64,000 nt of DNA from Methanolinea mesophila (GCF_017873855.1 NZ_JAGGKR010000001.1:1927529-1991528); one strand, 5' to 3'; positions 7,971-17,277 are shown, counted from the first letter of the stretch. Notes: a model not told the origin generated them from the sequence alone. A program made the numbers and translations.

Positions 7971-9404
7971 ATGCTGGAAGGAATAAAGAGGATAGGGCCG
8001 TGTGAGTGGGAGGTCCCCCGTGGTTTTGTCCCGGCTATGAGGGTTCCCGGGAGGTTCTTCCTCTCGGATGCACTGATGGAGACGCTGGAGGAAGGAGCGA
8101 TCCATCAGCTCGCGAACGTCGCCACGATGCCGGGGATAGTGAAAAATTCACTGGCGATGCCGGACATTCACTGGGGCTACGGTTTTCCCATCGGAGGTGT
8201 CGCGGCATTCGACCTGGAAGAAGGGGTCATCTCCCCGGGAGGCGTGGGTTTTGACATCAATTGCGGGGTCCGCCTCCTGTCTACCCCTCTTCGTGCCGGG
8301 GAGATCACCAACCGGAGAGCGCTGATCGAACGTCTTTTCAAGGCGGTCCCGACTGGCGTGGGCGCAAAAAGCACGCTCAGGCTTTCGACGAAAGAACTCG
8401 AAGCCATGCTCCTGAAAGGGAGTGCATGGGCGGTCGACCAGGGGTACGGGACCGCGAAGGATATCGTCCGTTGCGAGGAGCAGGGGCAGATGAAATCCGC
8501 AGATCCTTCTGCGGTCTCCGCAAAGGCACGACAGCGGGGAATGCCCCAGAGCGGGACCCTGGGTTCCGGGAACCATTTCCTGGAGGTGCAGGAGGTGCGG
8601 GAAATCTACAACCCTCCGGCGGCAGCCCGGATGGGACTCTCCGTGGGACAGGTCTGTATCATGATTCACTGCGGTTCCCGGGGTCTCGGTCACCAGGTCT
8701 GTACTGACCACCTGAAAGTGCTGGAAGGTGCTACCAAGCGGTATAAGATAACCCTTCCCGACCGGCAGCTCGCGTGTGCTCCGCTGGACTCTCCGGAGGG
8801 AAGGGCATATTTCGGGGCAATGGCGGCCGCGGCAAACTATGCCTGGGCAAACCGCCAGGTGATCATGCACATGACAAGAGGTGTACTCACATCGCTCTAC
8901 GGGATCGCGGAGGACGAGATGCCCCTGATCTACGATGTGGCGCATAACGTCGCCAAGTTCGAGGAGCACGAGGTTGACGGCATGCGGAGAAAGGTCTGTG
9001 TCCACCGGAAAGGAGCTACCAGGGCTTTCGGGCCCGGGAGCCATGACATCCCCCCCGAATTCTCAGATATCGGCCAGCCGGTGATCATCCCCGGGAGTAT
9101 GGGAACTCCCTCGTACCTGCTGAACGGGACCCTGCACGCCATGGAACGGACCTTCGGGAGCACCTGCCACGGGGCGGGGCGGGTGATGAGCCGTTCAAAG
9201 GCAAAAAAGGCATTAAGTGGTCAGGAAGTCAAAGAAGCTCTGGAGAACGAAGGAATCATTGTCAGGGCACCCAGTGTGGGTGCAATCGTCGACGAGGCCC
9301 CCGAGGTCTATAAACCGAGTGCAGAAGTGGTGAGAGTCGTGCACGATGTGGGAATTTCAAGACTTATCGCACGGCTCGAGCCCATGGGAGTGATAAAAGG
9401 GTGA
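7971..9404 (+). CDS. rtcB: tRNA-splicing RNA ligase RtcB
   Basis: 477 residues, close to the usual 480. Visible hallmarks are the metal-binding GVGFDINCGVRLL segment, GSGNHFLEVQ, the double-glycine HCGSRGLGHQV, and CHGAGRVMSRS, in which His400 is the residue guanylylated during catalysis. RtcB joins 2',3'-cyclic phosphate and 5'-OH RNA ends, sealing tRNA exons after intron removal. Two intron-containing tRNA genes are present in this window as potential substrates (17441 and 63341). No intein is seen; the gene is continuous. Confidence 0.97.
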   Translation: MLEGIKRIGPCEWEVPRGFVPAMRVPGRFFLSDALMETLEEGAIHQLANVATMPGIVKNSLAMPDIHWGYGFPIGGVAAFDLEEGVISPGGVGFDINCGVRLLSTPLRAGEITNRRALIERLFKAVPTGVGAKSTLRLSTKELEAMLLKGSAWAVDQGYGTAKDIVRCEEQGQMKSADPSAVSAKARQRGMPQSGTLGSGNHFLEVQEVREIYNPPAAARMGLSVGQVCIMIHCGSRGLGHQVCTDHLKVLEGATKRYKITLPDRQLACAPLDSPEGRAYFGAMAAAANYAWANRQVIMHMTRGVLTSLYGIAEDEMPLIYDVAHNVAKFEEHEVDGMRRKVCVHRKGATRAFGPGSHDIPPEFSDIGQPVIIPGSMGTPSYLLNGTLHAMERTFGSTCHGAGRVMSRSKAKKALSGQEVKEALENEGIIVRAPSVGAIVDEAPEVYKPSAEVVRVVHDVGISRLIARLEPMGVIKG

Positions 9405-9976
9405 TACAGCGATCCGGACTGGTGTGGGACACGAACCTGATGTTCCACCGGTATATCGAGGACTGCGGGGTTTCCTGCGAGCACGTGACCCCGCACATGC
9501 TTGCAGCGCCATTCTTCAGGGGAAGGTATGTTACCCTGGTCATTCCCACGGGATTTGGCAATCCCTCGTATTCACGACTGCTTCCCGCCCTGCGGGCATC
9601 TTCGGGGAGGATCAGGAGATTCGTGGAGAACGGGGGAAACCTGTTGGTGTTCGGGGCGGCCGAGGACAAGAATGAACCCTACGACTGGCTCCCGTTCCGC
9701 GTGGTCTACCGGCACCAGTACCAGGCACGGGCCGTCGAGGTCGAACCCGCTCATCCATGTGCAGGCATCATCGCCGATTTCGATTCAGAATCCATCGAAT
9801 GCGATGGTTTTTTCCCCGAACACGAAGGCGAGGTGGTGGCACACTCGGGCGGCCTCCCCGTAGCGATCTCCCGCAGGGTTGGAGAGGGATCGGTTCTCGT
9901 CACCTGCATTCATGAATATCCCTCGAGACGCTTCCTCTCATATTTCTGCAGCGCCGAAGGGGAAACATTATTTTAA
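9401..9976 (+). CDS. Unknown protein translationally coupled to rtcB
   Basis: 191 residues. The GTG start at 9401 overlaps the rtcB stop (GTGA). The sequence looks soluble and alpha/beta: LVIPTGFGNPSYSRLLPALRAS, then RRFVENGGNLLVFGAAED, and a later ISRRVGEGSVLVTCIHEYPSRRFL. The VENGGNLLVFG strand resembles ThuA/GATase-like folds, in which a trailing glycine loop follows a core strand, but I do not see a catalytic Cys-His pair. Overlap with rtcB suggests a role in RNA end joining or tRNA repair; this is inference from position. Confidence 0.7.
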   Translation: MIQRSGLVWDTNLMFHRYIEDCGVSCEHVTPHMLAAPFFRGRYVTLVIPTGFGNPSYSRLLPALRASSGRIRRFVENGGNLLVFGAAEDKNEPYDWLPFRVVYRHQYQARAVEVEPAHPCAGIIADFDSESIECDGFFPEHEGEVVAHSGGLPVAISRRVGEGSVLVTCIHEYPSRRFLSYFCSAEGETLF

Positions 9977-10007
9977 CTGGAAACCGACGGATTGATGAGG
10001 TTAACCC

Positions 10008-10430
10008 ATGCGCAGCTATGTCATCTCGTCCAGTTCACGCGCGGAAGATATGGAACCGGTGGGGATGGCGCTTCACGAGCTTCTGAACCGTCTCCCGGTC
10101 ACTGCACGGTCGAAAGAGAGGCCCGGGATCCGGATCGAAGACGGGAAGGTAGTGGACAGGAATTACACCGGCCCCGTCCTGGAAGAAGTGCTGCATCGCA
10201 ACGTCCTGATCAAGCAGACTCCGGTAACCGGGGAATACCGGGGTGTCCCGGTGGTGGTGAGCCCGATCCGGGAAGAGGGTGGCGAGGCCATCGGTGCGAT
10301 AGGCGTGGTGGACATCACCGGGATCTTCGATCTCGCCACGCTCATGGAACATCAGTCCGCAATTTTAAAGCAGGTATGCGGAAAGGACCCCTGTCCTCTT
10401 CCCACGGAACAGATCGGAGCAAAGAGGTAG
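10008..10430 (+). CDS. DUF2111 family protein
   Basis: 140 residues with a central PVTGEYRGVPVVVSPIREEGGEAIGAIGVVDITGIFDL segment typical of DUF2111, a methanogen-restricted family resembling a PAS/GAF-like sensor fold. The ATG at 10008 follows a GATGAGG ribosome-binding site. It ends 7 bases before birA on the same strand, so it is probably co-transcribed with it. Function unknown. Confidence 0.75.
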   Translation: MRSYVISSSSRAEDMEPVGMALHELLNRLPVTARSKERPGIRIEDGKVVDRNYTGPVLEEVLHRNVLIKQTPVTGEYRGVPVVVSPIREEGGEAIGAIGVVDITGIFDLATLMEHQSAILKQVCGKDPCPLPTEQIGAKR

Positions 10431-10437
10431 GGAGATA

Positions 10438-11415
10438 ATGTACGAAGCGGCATTCCGGGTGCTGGAGATTCTGGAGAACAGTGAAGGGCCTGTGTCCGGG
10501 GAACAGATCAGCAGCAGGCTGGGAATATCCCGATCAGCGGTGTGGAAGCACATCAAGGAGCTGAACAACATGGGGTACGAGGTCTCGGCATCCCACAAGG
10601 AAGGATACCAGCTGAAGAAAAGCAGCAACCGGCTGCTTCCCTACGAGGTGCATAAAAAACTCCGGACCACCTTCATCGGGAAGAAGATGCGCTACCTGGA
10701 AAATACTCCCTCAACCATCTGGAAGGGGAAACAGCTCGCGAACGAGGGGGATGTCAACAAACTTCACGGGATGGTCATCATCGCCGAAGAACAGACCGGG
10801 GGGGTAGGGAGGCTGGGCAGGGCCTGGGTCTCGCCGGTAGGAGGGATCTGGATCACCATCGTCCTAACCCCGAAGATCCCGGTAGACCACGTTTTCATGG
10901 TGACTATGGCCTCTTCGGTGGCGGTGGCCCGGGCGATACGGAAAGAATTCGACCTGGGGGCGCTGATCAAGTGGCCGAACGACATCTATATCGGTGACTC
11001 GAAGGTGGCCGGGCTCCTTCTTGAACTCTCGGCCGAGGCTGATACCATACACTACTGCCTGCTCTCTATCGGGGTGGACGTCAATGTGGCCCCCCATCAG
11101 CTCTCGAGCGTCCCGAACTCGGTCACCTCCATTAGTGCGGAACTGGGCCACGATGTCGACCGGGCAACGTTCCTGGCCCGGATCCTGCGTGAATTCGAGA
11201 GCCGGTACCTGTTGCTCGAATCCGGGGAGTACGAGGCCATTATCAGGGAATGGAAGAGCCTTTCCTGTACCCTGGACCACAGGGTCGAGATAAAAACCAT
11301 GCGAAGCACCTTCGAGGGAGAAGCTATCGATATCGATGAATTCGGTGCATTGCTGATCCGGAAGGACAACGGTAAGATCGAACGGGTTATCGCCGGGGAC
11401 TGCGTTCAGCGATAA
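10438..11415 (+). CDS. birA: Bifunctional biotin repressor / biotin-protein ligase BirA
   Basis: 325 residues. Residues 1-60 form a winged helix-turn-helix (SGEQISSRLGISRSAVWKHIKEL). The ligase domain follows with the ATP/biotin loop VGRLGRAWVSPVGG, the segment KWPNDIYI with active-site Lys, and a C-terminal SH3-like cap. It makes biotinyl-AMP and transfers biotin to carrier lysines; holo-BirA also represses biotin genes. The only evident acceptor in the window is PycB. A palindrome fitting its operator overlaps the start of bioY, 6 bases downstream of this gene. Confidence 0.95.
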   Translation: MYEAAFRVLEILENSEGPVSGEQISSRLGISRSAVWKHIKELNNMGYEVSASHKEGYQLKKSSNRLLPYEVHKKLRTTFIGKKMRYLENTPSTIWKGKQLANEGDVNKLHGMVIIAEEQTGGVGRLGRAWVSPVGGIWITIVLTPKIPVDHVFMVTMASSVAVARAIRKEFDLGALIKWPNDIYIGDSKVAGLLLELSAEADTIHYCLLSIGVDVNVAPHQLSSVPNSVTSISAELGHDVDRATFLARILREFESRYLLLESGEYEAIIREWKSLSCTLDHRVEIKTMRSTFEGEAIDIDEFGALLIRKDNGKIERVIAGDCVQR

Positions 11416-11421
11416 CCTGAT

Positions 11422-11455
11422 ATCGTCAACCAGAAAATAATTTCAGGTTGACGAT
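11422..11455. promoter_or_regulatory. Probable BirA operator over the bioY start
   Basis: A perfect 10-base inverted repeat: left arm ATCGTCAACC (11422-11431), 14-base spacer, right arm GGTTGACGAT (11446-11455). Known bacterial and archaeal BirA sites have AACC and GGTT half-sites facing inward over a spacer of 14 to 16 bases, which this matches in layout and core. The right arm contains the first two bases of the bioY ATG, so bound BirA would cover the translation start or block transcription. The neighbouring birA encodes the required HTH domain. Confidence 0.75.
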
Positions 11456-12011
11456 GCAGGACACCCGTGATCGCGCACTTCTTATTACCAGGACCGCAGC
11501 ATTTACCGGTCTTATCGCCGTCGGGGCCTGGATCTCCGTACCTTTTTTTCCGGTGCCCCTCACGTTCCAGACCCTCTTCGTCCTTCTTGCCGGGGCGGTG
11601 ATGCGTCGATACGCAGTTATCCCTGCTTCACTGTATCTGCTTCTGGGGGCTTTGAACCTCCCGGTATTCCATAATGGTACCGCGGGACTCGGCATCCTGC
11701 TGGGGCCGACCGGGGGGTATATGGTGGGGTTCGTCCCCGCGGCGTTGATCGTCGGGCTTGCGTACGAACAGGAGCGGAAGAGCATACGGATCGCGGGACT
11801 GATCGGGGGAAGCGCCTCAATATACGCATTCGGCACCGTGTGGCTCGCCTTTTCAGCAGGGCTCCCTTTGTACGAGGCCCTCGTGATCGGGGTAATCCCA
11901 TTCATCCCCGGGGATATCCTGAAAGCCTACGCGGCGTACCTGATAGCCGATCGGCTGGAGAGGAGAAGGTGGCCGCACCTGCCCGGGGGTAACGGGGGTG
12001 CGGGTACATGA
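11454..12011 (+). CDS. bioY: Biotin ECF transporter S component BioY
   Basis: 185 residues from the ATG at 11454 (a TTG at 11448 is an alternative). It has about six membrane helices and BioY hallmarks: FPVPLTFQTLFVLLAGAV near the N-terminus, LGALNLPVFHNGTAGLGILLGPTGGYMVGF in the middle, and PFIPGDILKAYAAYLIA near the end. BioY binds biotin in the membrane and works with the EcfAA'T module encoded directly downstream (4-base overlap with the next gene). The probable BirA operator overlaps its start. Confidence 0.93.
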   Translation: MQDTRDRALLITRTAAFTGLIAVGAWISVPFFPVPLTFQTLFVLLAGAVMRRYAVIPASLYLLLGALNLPVFHNGTAGLGILLGPTGGYMVGFVPAALIVGLAYEQERKSIRIAGLIGGSASIYAFGTVWLAFSAGLPLYEALVIGVIPFIPGDILKAYAAYLIADRLERRRWPHLPGGNGGAGT

Positions 12012-12688
12012 TCCTGTTGTCCGGTCTCCGGTTCAACACCCTGTGCATACCCCGTCTCGAAATCCCCCCCGGAAGGACGGCGATCATCGGGAGAAACGGT
12101 TCGGGGAAGACCTCGCTCCTCCGGTTGCTCGCGGGGCTGGTGTCACCGGAAGAAGGGGCCATCGACAGACCGGGCGAACCCGGAGAGATGCGGGTCGGAT
12201 GGGTGGACGAATACCCGGATCGCAATTTCATTTTTTCCCGCGTGCGTGACGAGATCGCGTCATCCTGCAGGTTCAGGCATATCTCCTGTGAAGAAACGGA
12301 CGGGATGGTCACGAACATTGCATCGAAGGCAGGGATCTCTCATCTGCTCGACCGGAATATCAGGACACTTTCGGGAGGGGAAAAGGCGATGGTGGCGCTC
12401 TCTGCCGCACTGGTCACCTCGCCGCCAGTAGTGGTGCTTGACGAATATGACTCCCATCTCGATGCCCCTTCAATCGATGCGGCGGAAGTTCTGCTCGGTG
12501 CATCCGGAGCCCGGTACATCGTACAGTGCACCCAGAACATGGAACTTGCCGCGTGGTGCGATACCGTGGTGGTCCTCGGGGAAGGAAAAGTAGCGTGCGC
12601 CGGACCCCCCGCTGACGTGTTCAGGTCCCTGGAAAAAACCTGTTTCTATCCATTTTCCTGGAGGGTTCGCGATGCGGGTTGTCTTTGA
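12008..12688 (+). CDS. ECF transporter ATP-binding subunit EcfA (switch His replaced)
   Basis: 226 residues with Walker A GRNGSGKT, signature LSGGEKA, and Walker B VVVLDEYDSHLD including the catalytic Glu. The H-loop position reads IVQCTQNMELA where the family has THD.ELA, so the switch histidine is replaced by glutamine. This suggests that its own Walker site hydrolyses ATP poorly while its signature remains canonical. It overlaps bioY by 4 bases and the next ATPase by 17. It energises BioY as a heterodimer with the second ATPase. Confidence 0.9.
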   Translation: MILLSGLRFNTLCIPRLEIPPGRTAIIGRNGSGKTSLLRLLAGLVSPEEGAIDRPGEPGEMRVGWVDEYPDRNFIFSRVRDEIASSCRFRHISCEETDGMVTNIASKAGISHLLDRNIRTLSGGEKAMVALSAALVTSPPVVVLDEYDSHLDAPSIDAAEVLLGASGARYIVQCTQNMELAAWCDTVVVLGEGKVACAGPPADVFRSLEKTCFYPFSWRVRDAGCL

Positions 12689-13364
12689 GGACACCGGGTT
12701 CTCAAGGGACCTCTTCGCGGTCCGGGCATCCGGATCCTTTCCCGAGGGGGTCCACCTCGTATCGGGCCCGGTGGGGTCGGGAAAAACGACGCTTGCCCTC
12801 GCTGCAACGGGATTGAGATCGCCGGAGAGAGGGAAGATAGTCCGGGAGGGCGTGACGAAGTTCACGCTCTCCCAGCAGTTCCCCGAGTATCATGTCACCG
12901 GAACAACGCTGAAGGAGGAGATCGCGGGATGGGGTATCGAACCTGATGCTATCCTGGAAAAAACGGGGTTCTCCGGACAGGGCTCGAGAGACCCGTTCAG
13001 CCTGGCGAGGGGAGAACTGAAACGGGTGCATCTCGCCTGCGTCTTTGCGGGGGACTGGGATCTCCTGGTACTCGACGAACCTTTCAGCGGTCTGGACTGC
13101 CGGGAAAAAACGAGGATCGCGAGTGAGATAGGGTTGCTGAAGGCGAAGATCGTGATCATCTTCACCCACGAACAGACGATCTTCCCCCGCGTCGACCGCG
13201 TATGGGAAATTCGTGATGGATCACTGGAAGATCTGGGCACGTTTCCGGAAGCGTTCCTGCAATGGAAAGGGGCGCCCCCGATTCTTCGCACACTTCGTGA
13301 AAAAGGCGTGATCCCACGTAATCTGACGGGGAAGGATCTTCTGGAGGCCGCATGCAGGATGTAA
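12672..13364 (+). CDS. ECF transporter ATP-binding subunit EcfA' (degenerate signature)
   Basis: 230 residues with Walker A GPVGSGKTT, Walker B LLVLDEPFSGLD and an intact H-loop (IIFTHEQ). The ABC signature is degenerate: FSLARGELKR in place of LSGGQ.QR. It complements the first subunit, which has a good signature but lacks the switch His. The pair would therefore have one competent and one degenerate ATP site. It overlaps ecfT by 13 bases. Confidence 0.9.
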   Translation: MRVVFEDTGFSRDLFAVRASGSFPEGVHLVSGPVGSGKTTLALAATGLRSPERGKIVREGVTKFTLSQQFPEYHVTGTTLKEEIAGWGIEPDAILEKTGFSGQGSRDPFSLARGELKRVHLACVFAGDWDLLVLDEPFSGLDCREKTRIASEIGLLKAKIVIIFTHEQTIFPRVDRVWEIRDGSLEDLGTFPEAFLQWKGAPPILRTLREKGVIPRNLTGKDLLEAACRM

Positions 13365-14002
13365 GGATCAGGGTCGGTTCCACCCTCCTTCTTTCGTTCG
13401 CGACATTCATCAGCATCCCGGGGGCCATTGCCGCAATGGTCTGGTGGCTCGTTGCGGGGGGGCCTTCGACCGTGAGATCTTCCCGCTACGCCCTGGTCTT
13501 CATCGGGGCTGCAGGCCTGGTCTCGCTCCTCGTGGAGTTATCAGGGGGCAACGGGGTCTCGTATTTCATCCGCATGTCGGTGATCCTCCTCATCGCATTC
13601 TGGGCCTTCGCTCACCAGACTCCCGGGGAGTTCATGGATCTCGCGGTCTGGGCCGGGGGAACTACCAGGGGATTCGAACTGGGACTGGTCGCCGAGGCCA
13701 CGCTCCAGTCCATCAATGCGATCAGGGACGACATCGAAAGGATAAGAGTCGCCCTCACCCTCAAAGGCATGGGTACAGGCATCCGGGGGCTCCTTCCCGC
13801 GGCATCCGTTCTGATTATCACCCACCTCTCCAGGGCGGAAGATCAGGCGGACCTGCTGGTGGTCAGGGGGTATCGCCGGGGTGGATCATGGTGCCCGGAA
13901 TTCCCGAAAAATACCAGTGACCTCGTAGGCGGAATCGGGGCAATTCTTGTCCTTTTGGTGGCTTTCATTCCTATTCGTGAGATTTTTATACTTTTACAGT
14001 GA
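13352..14002 (+). CDS. ECF transporter transmembrane subunit EcfT
   Basis: 216 residues with about five membrane helices (three near residues 8-95, one near 145-165, one at the C-terminal end). The cytoplasmic coupling region includes ERIRVALTLKGMG and DQADLLVVRGYRRG, corresponding to the EcfT coupling helices with Ala/Val-Arg-Gly motifs that dock on the ATPases. It completes the bioY-ecfA-ecfA'-ecfT transporter. The pyc promoter overlaps its 3' end. Confidence 0.88.
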   Translation: MQDVRIRVGSTLLLSFATFISIPGAIAAMVWWLVAGGPSTVRSSRYALVFIGAAGLVSLLVELSGGNGVSYFIRMSVILLIAFWAFAHQTPGEFMDLAVWAGGTTRGFELGLVAEATLQSINAIRDDIERIRVALTLKGMGTGIRGLLPAASVLIITHLSRAEDQADLLVVRGYRRGGSWCPEFPKNTSDLVGGIGAILVLLVAFIPIREIFILLQ

Positions 14003-14040
14003 AGGTTTTAGAGACTTGAACGCTATTATGCAGAGCGTTC
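13982..14040 (+). promoter_or_regulatory. pyc promoter with inverted repeat in the leader
   Basis: A TATA element (tttttatac, 13983-13991) lies over the end of ecfT; transcription would begin near 14012. Just after that point a 7-base inverted repeat, GAACGCT (14018-14024) and AGCGTTC (14034-14040), flanks 9 bases. It could be an operator or a leader stem-loop. It does not match the BirA-type palindrome, so pyc may be under different control. The RBS GGAGGAG precedes the ATG at 14063. Confidence 0.5.
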
Positions 14041-14062
14041 GTTTTCAGCCAGGAGGAGTTAC

Positions 14063-15799
14063 ATGAGTGTTGCGAACCATAAAGTACTGATCACAGATAC
14101 TACCCTGCGGGATGCGCATCAGTCTTTGATCGCCACACGGCTGAAGACTGACGATATGATCGTCCTTGCAAAACAGATCGACAGCATAGGCTTCTTTTCC
14201 GTTGAGGCGTGGGGTGGGGCAACCTTTGATTCGAGCATCCGGTATCTCGCCGAAGACCCCTGGGAGCGCCTCCAGCTGCTCAAGCAGGAACTTACAAGGA
14301 CCCCTATCCAGATGCTCCTTCGCGGCCAGAACCTCGTAGGGTACCGTCATTATCCCGACGATGTCGTAGACAAATTCGTGGAACAGGCCTACAAGAACGG
14401 GGTGGACATCTTCCGGGTATTCGACGCCTTAAACGATATCCGGAACATGACCGAGTCGATGAAGATGGTGAAGAAGATGGGGGCACACCTCCAGGGCACT
14501 ATCTCGTATACCACAAGCCCGGTCCATTCCACTGAAAAGTTCATCCAGATGGCAGAGGAGCTCTATGCCCTCGACTGCGATTCCATCTGTATCAAAGATA
14601 TGGCGGGGCTCATCATGCCCGATGCCGCACGGGACCTGATCAGGGGGATCAAGGACGCTATCGACATAAAAGTGGACCTTCACAGCCATTCTACCAGCGG
14701 AATCGCGCCGATGAGTTACCAGGCGGCGGTGGAAGCGGGCGTGGATATCCTGGACACCGCGATGTCGCCGTTCGCCCTGGGAACTTCCCAGCCGCCGACT
14801 GAGAGCGTGGTGGCGGCGCTCAAGGGAACCCCTCGTGATACCGGGATCGATCTCCTCGCACTGAGAGATGTGCGGAACACCTGCCGTTCGCTCCGGGAAA
14901 AGTACCAGGGGCTGCTCAATCCCATTTCAGAACGGGTTGACAGCGACGTTCTGATCTACCAGCTCCCCGGTGGGATGATCTCGAACCTGGTTTCACAGCT
15001 CCAGGAGCAGGACGCACTGGAACGGATGCCGGAGGTATACCAGGAGATCCCACGTGTAAGGGAGGATTTGGGATATCCCCCCCTCGTCACACCCACCTCC
15101 CAAATCGTGGGGACCCAGGCCGTGATGAACGTCCTCCTTGGCGGAGAGCGGTACCGCAACGTGACCAAGGAGGTCAAGGACTACGTACGGGGACTCTACG
15201 GGAGGTCGCCGGCACCAATCTCGGAGAAGATAAAAAAACTCATAATCGGTGACGAACCGGTCATCACCGTCCGGCCCGCAGACCTGCTCGAACCCGTCTA
15301 CGAGAAGATGAAGACACAGGCCGTTGCCGACGGGCTGGTCAGGAAAGAGGAAGATGTCCTTACCTACATCCTTTACCCGGCGATAGCGCCGTCATTCCTC
15401 CGCGGCGAGCGGAAAGTGGAAGAGATCCCTGTCCCGCAGAAACCATCCAGTGCCCCCGTCGAAATCCCCCGGTCCATGGAAGTCGAGGTGGACGGGGAGA
15501 TCTTCAATGTCAGGATTATCTCCATTGAGGGAAGCGCCACGGCAGTCGCGGTTCCTGCGGGAGAGAAGATCCCCCGCGGGGAGATCAAAGGCGGGGTCAA
15601 GTCCAACATGCAGGGGATGGTCCTCGAGGTTGCGGTGCGGAGAGGGGAGGAGGTCAAAAAAGGAGACGTCCTGCTCGTCCTGGAAGCCATGAAAATGGAA
15701 AACCCCATTCACAGCCCTGTCGACGGGAAAGTGAGCGAAATATTTGTCGACGTGGGTGACGTGGTCCAGAATGGCGACGTGCTCATGGTGGTGGAATGA
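14063..15799 (+). CDS. pycB: Pyruvate carboxylase subunit B (carboxyltransferase and biotin carrier)
   Basis: 578 residues. An N-terminal TIM-barrel carboxyltransferase domain ([23 protein letters not shown] metal motif, to about residue 280) is followed by the PycB/OadA conserved domain and a C-terminal biotinyl domain. Lys544 in EAMKMEN is the biotin attachment site, and a Pro/Val-rich linker lies near residue 460. With PycA it makes oxaloacetate from pyruvate and bicarbonate, feeding the incomplete reductive TCA route of methanogens. It overlaps pycA by 4 bases (ATGA). An OAD alpha subunit is an alternative, but no OAD beta or gamma genes are adjacent. Confidence 0.95.
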   Translation: MSVANHKVLITDTTLRDAHQSLIATRLKTDDMIVLAKQIDSIGFFSVEAWGGATFDSSIRYLAEDPWERLQLLKQELTRTPIQMLLRGQNLVGYRHYPDDVVDKFVEQAYKNGVDIFRVFDALNDIRNMTESMKMVKKMGAHLQGTISYTTSPVHSTEKFIQMAEELYALDCDSICIKDMAGLIMPDAARDLIRGIKDAIDIKVDLHSHSTSGIAPMSYQAAVEAGVDILDTAMSPFALGTSQPPTESVVAALKGTPRDTGIDLLALRDVRNTCRSLREKYQGLLNPISERVDSDVLIYQLPGGMISNLVSQLQEQDALERMPEVYQEIPRVREDLGYPPLVTPTSQIVGTQAVMNVLLGGERYRNVTKEVKDYVRGLYGRSPAPISEKIKKLIIGDEPVITVRPADLLEPVYEKMKTQAVADGLVRKEEDVLTYILYPAIAPSFLRGERKVEEIPVPQKPSSAPVEIPRSMEVEVDGEIFNVRIISIEGSATAVAVPAGEKIPRGEIKGGVKSNMQGMVLEVAVRRGEEVKKGDVLLVLEAMKMENPIHSPVDGKVSEIFVDVGDVVQNGDVLMVVE

Positions 15800-17277
15800 A
15801 ATACTTCGAGAAAGTACTTGTCGCCAACCGGGGAGAGATCGCCATCCGCGTCATGAGGGCGTGCCGGGAGTTAAATATCGAGACCGTGGGGATCTACTCC
15901 ACCGCGGACAAGGATGCGCTCCATGTGAAGTATGCCGACGAGGCGTTTCCCGCCGGGGAAGCCCCCCCCTCGAAGAGCTACCTCAACATGGAAAGGATCG
16001 TGGATATCGCCCGCAAATCGGGCAGCGAAGCGGTCCATCCCGGCTATGGGTTCCTCGCAGAGAACTATAAATTCGCAAAACTCTGCCAGGATGAAGGTAT
16101 TACTTTCATCGGGCCTTCCTGGAAGACGATCAGGTCCATGGGCTCCAAGATCGAGAGCAAGAAGACCATGAAGGACGCCGGAGTGCCGGTCCTCCCCGGG
16201 ACCGAGGGTGGGGTCAAGGACCCCGAATCGGCCAAATCCATCGCCGCAGAGATCGGGTACCCGGTTATCGTGAAAGCGAGTGCCGGAGGCGGCGGGATCG
16301 GCATGCAGATCGCTCACGACGAGAAGGCCCTGGAAGACGCGATAACTGCAGGGATGAGGATCGCGGAATCAGCATTCGGCGACGCCACGGTCTTTGTGGA
16401 GAAATACCTGGTCAAACCGAGGCATATTGAGTTCCAGATCCTCTCGGATGAACACGGCAACTGCATCCACCTGTACGACAGGGAGTGCTCTATCCAGAGA
16501 AGGCACCAGAAACTTGTAGAAGAGGCTCCCTGCCCCATTATGACCCCGGAACTCCGGGAGAAGATGGCGGAGTCCGCGATTGCCGTGGCCAGGGCATCGG
16601 ATTATACCAATGCGGGCACCGTCGAGTTCCTCTACGCGGCCGGGGATTATTATTTCATGGAGATGAACACCCGGCTGCAGGTGGAGCATACGGTGACCGA
16701 ACTGATCACCGGTCTCGATATCGTGAAGCGACAGCTTTCCATCGCGGCCGGGGAGCCCCTGCCTCTTGAGCAGGACGATGTGAGCATACGGGGGCACGCG
16801 ATCGAGTGCCGGATCAATGCCGAGGACCCCCTCAACAATTTCACTGCCGACCCGGGGAAGATCCTCCGCTACCGGTCTCCGGGCGGCCCGGGAATGAGGG
16901 TCGATTCAGGTATCCACATGGGATATACGATCCCGCCGAATTACGACTCGATGATCGCCAAGTTGTGTGCATGGGGGATGAACCGACAGGAGGCTATCGA
17001 GCGGATGAGGCGTGCGATCTACGAGTACGTGATCATCGGGGTCAAGACCACTATCCCGCTCCATCACGCGATCATGCACAACCAGCATTTCGTGGATGGG
17101 AACACCCACACCCATTTCCTTCAGGAGGAACACATCGCAAAGACTCTGGCGAGATATGTCCGCGAGGAGGAGACGAGGATCCATACCCTCGCCGCATCGC
17201 TCCGGGGCGGAAAACAGACCGCAGCGGTCACCGCGGCGGTCACCGCCTATCTGGCGAGCCAGCAGAAAAAACAGTAA
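15796..17277 (+). CDS. pycA: Pyruvate carboxylase subunit A (biotin carboxylase)
   Basis: 493 residues with an ATP-grasp biotin carboxylase fold. It has [18 protein letters not shown] at the N-terminus, the glycine-rich lid [12 protein letters not shown], and [14 protein letters not shown] containing catalytic Glu and Arg. It uses ATP and bicarbonate to carboxylate the biotin on PycB. Length matches methanogen PycA. It overlaps pycB, ensuring paired synthesis. Biotin import, ligation and use are thus encoded in one 7-kb stretch. Confidence 0.96.
   Translation: MKYFEKVLVANRGEIAIRVMRACRELNIETVGIYSTADKDALHVKYADEAFPAGEAPPSKSYLNMERIVDIARKSGSEAVHPGYGFLAENYKFAKLCQDEGITFIGPSWKTIRSMGSKIESKKTMKDAGVPVLPGTEGGVKDPESAKSIAAEIGYPVIVKASAGGGGIGMQIAHDEKALEDAITAGMRIAESAFGDATVFVEKYLVKPRHIEFQILSDEHGNCIHLYDRECSIQRRHQKLVEEAPCPIMTPELREKMAESAIAVARASDYTNAGTVEFLYAAGDYYFMEMNTRLQVEHTVTELITGLDIVKRQLSIAAGEPLPLEQDDVSIRGHAIECRINAEDPLNNFTADPGKILRYRSPGGPGMRVDSGIHMGYTIPPNYDSMIAKLCAWGMNRQEAIERMRRAIYEYVIIGVKTTIPLHHAIMHNQHFVDGNTHTHFLQEEHIAKTLARYVREEETRIHTLAASLRGGKQTAAVTAAVTAYLASQQKKQ

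Noticed and set aside
9981-10005. Second BirA-like site (AACC-N13-GGTT) before the DUF2111 gene
   Set aside because: Only four bases per arm match and the spacer is 13; the flanks do not extend the symmetry.
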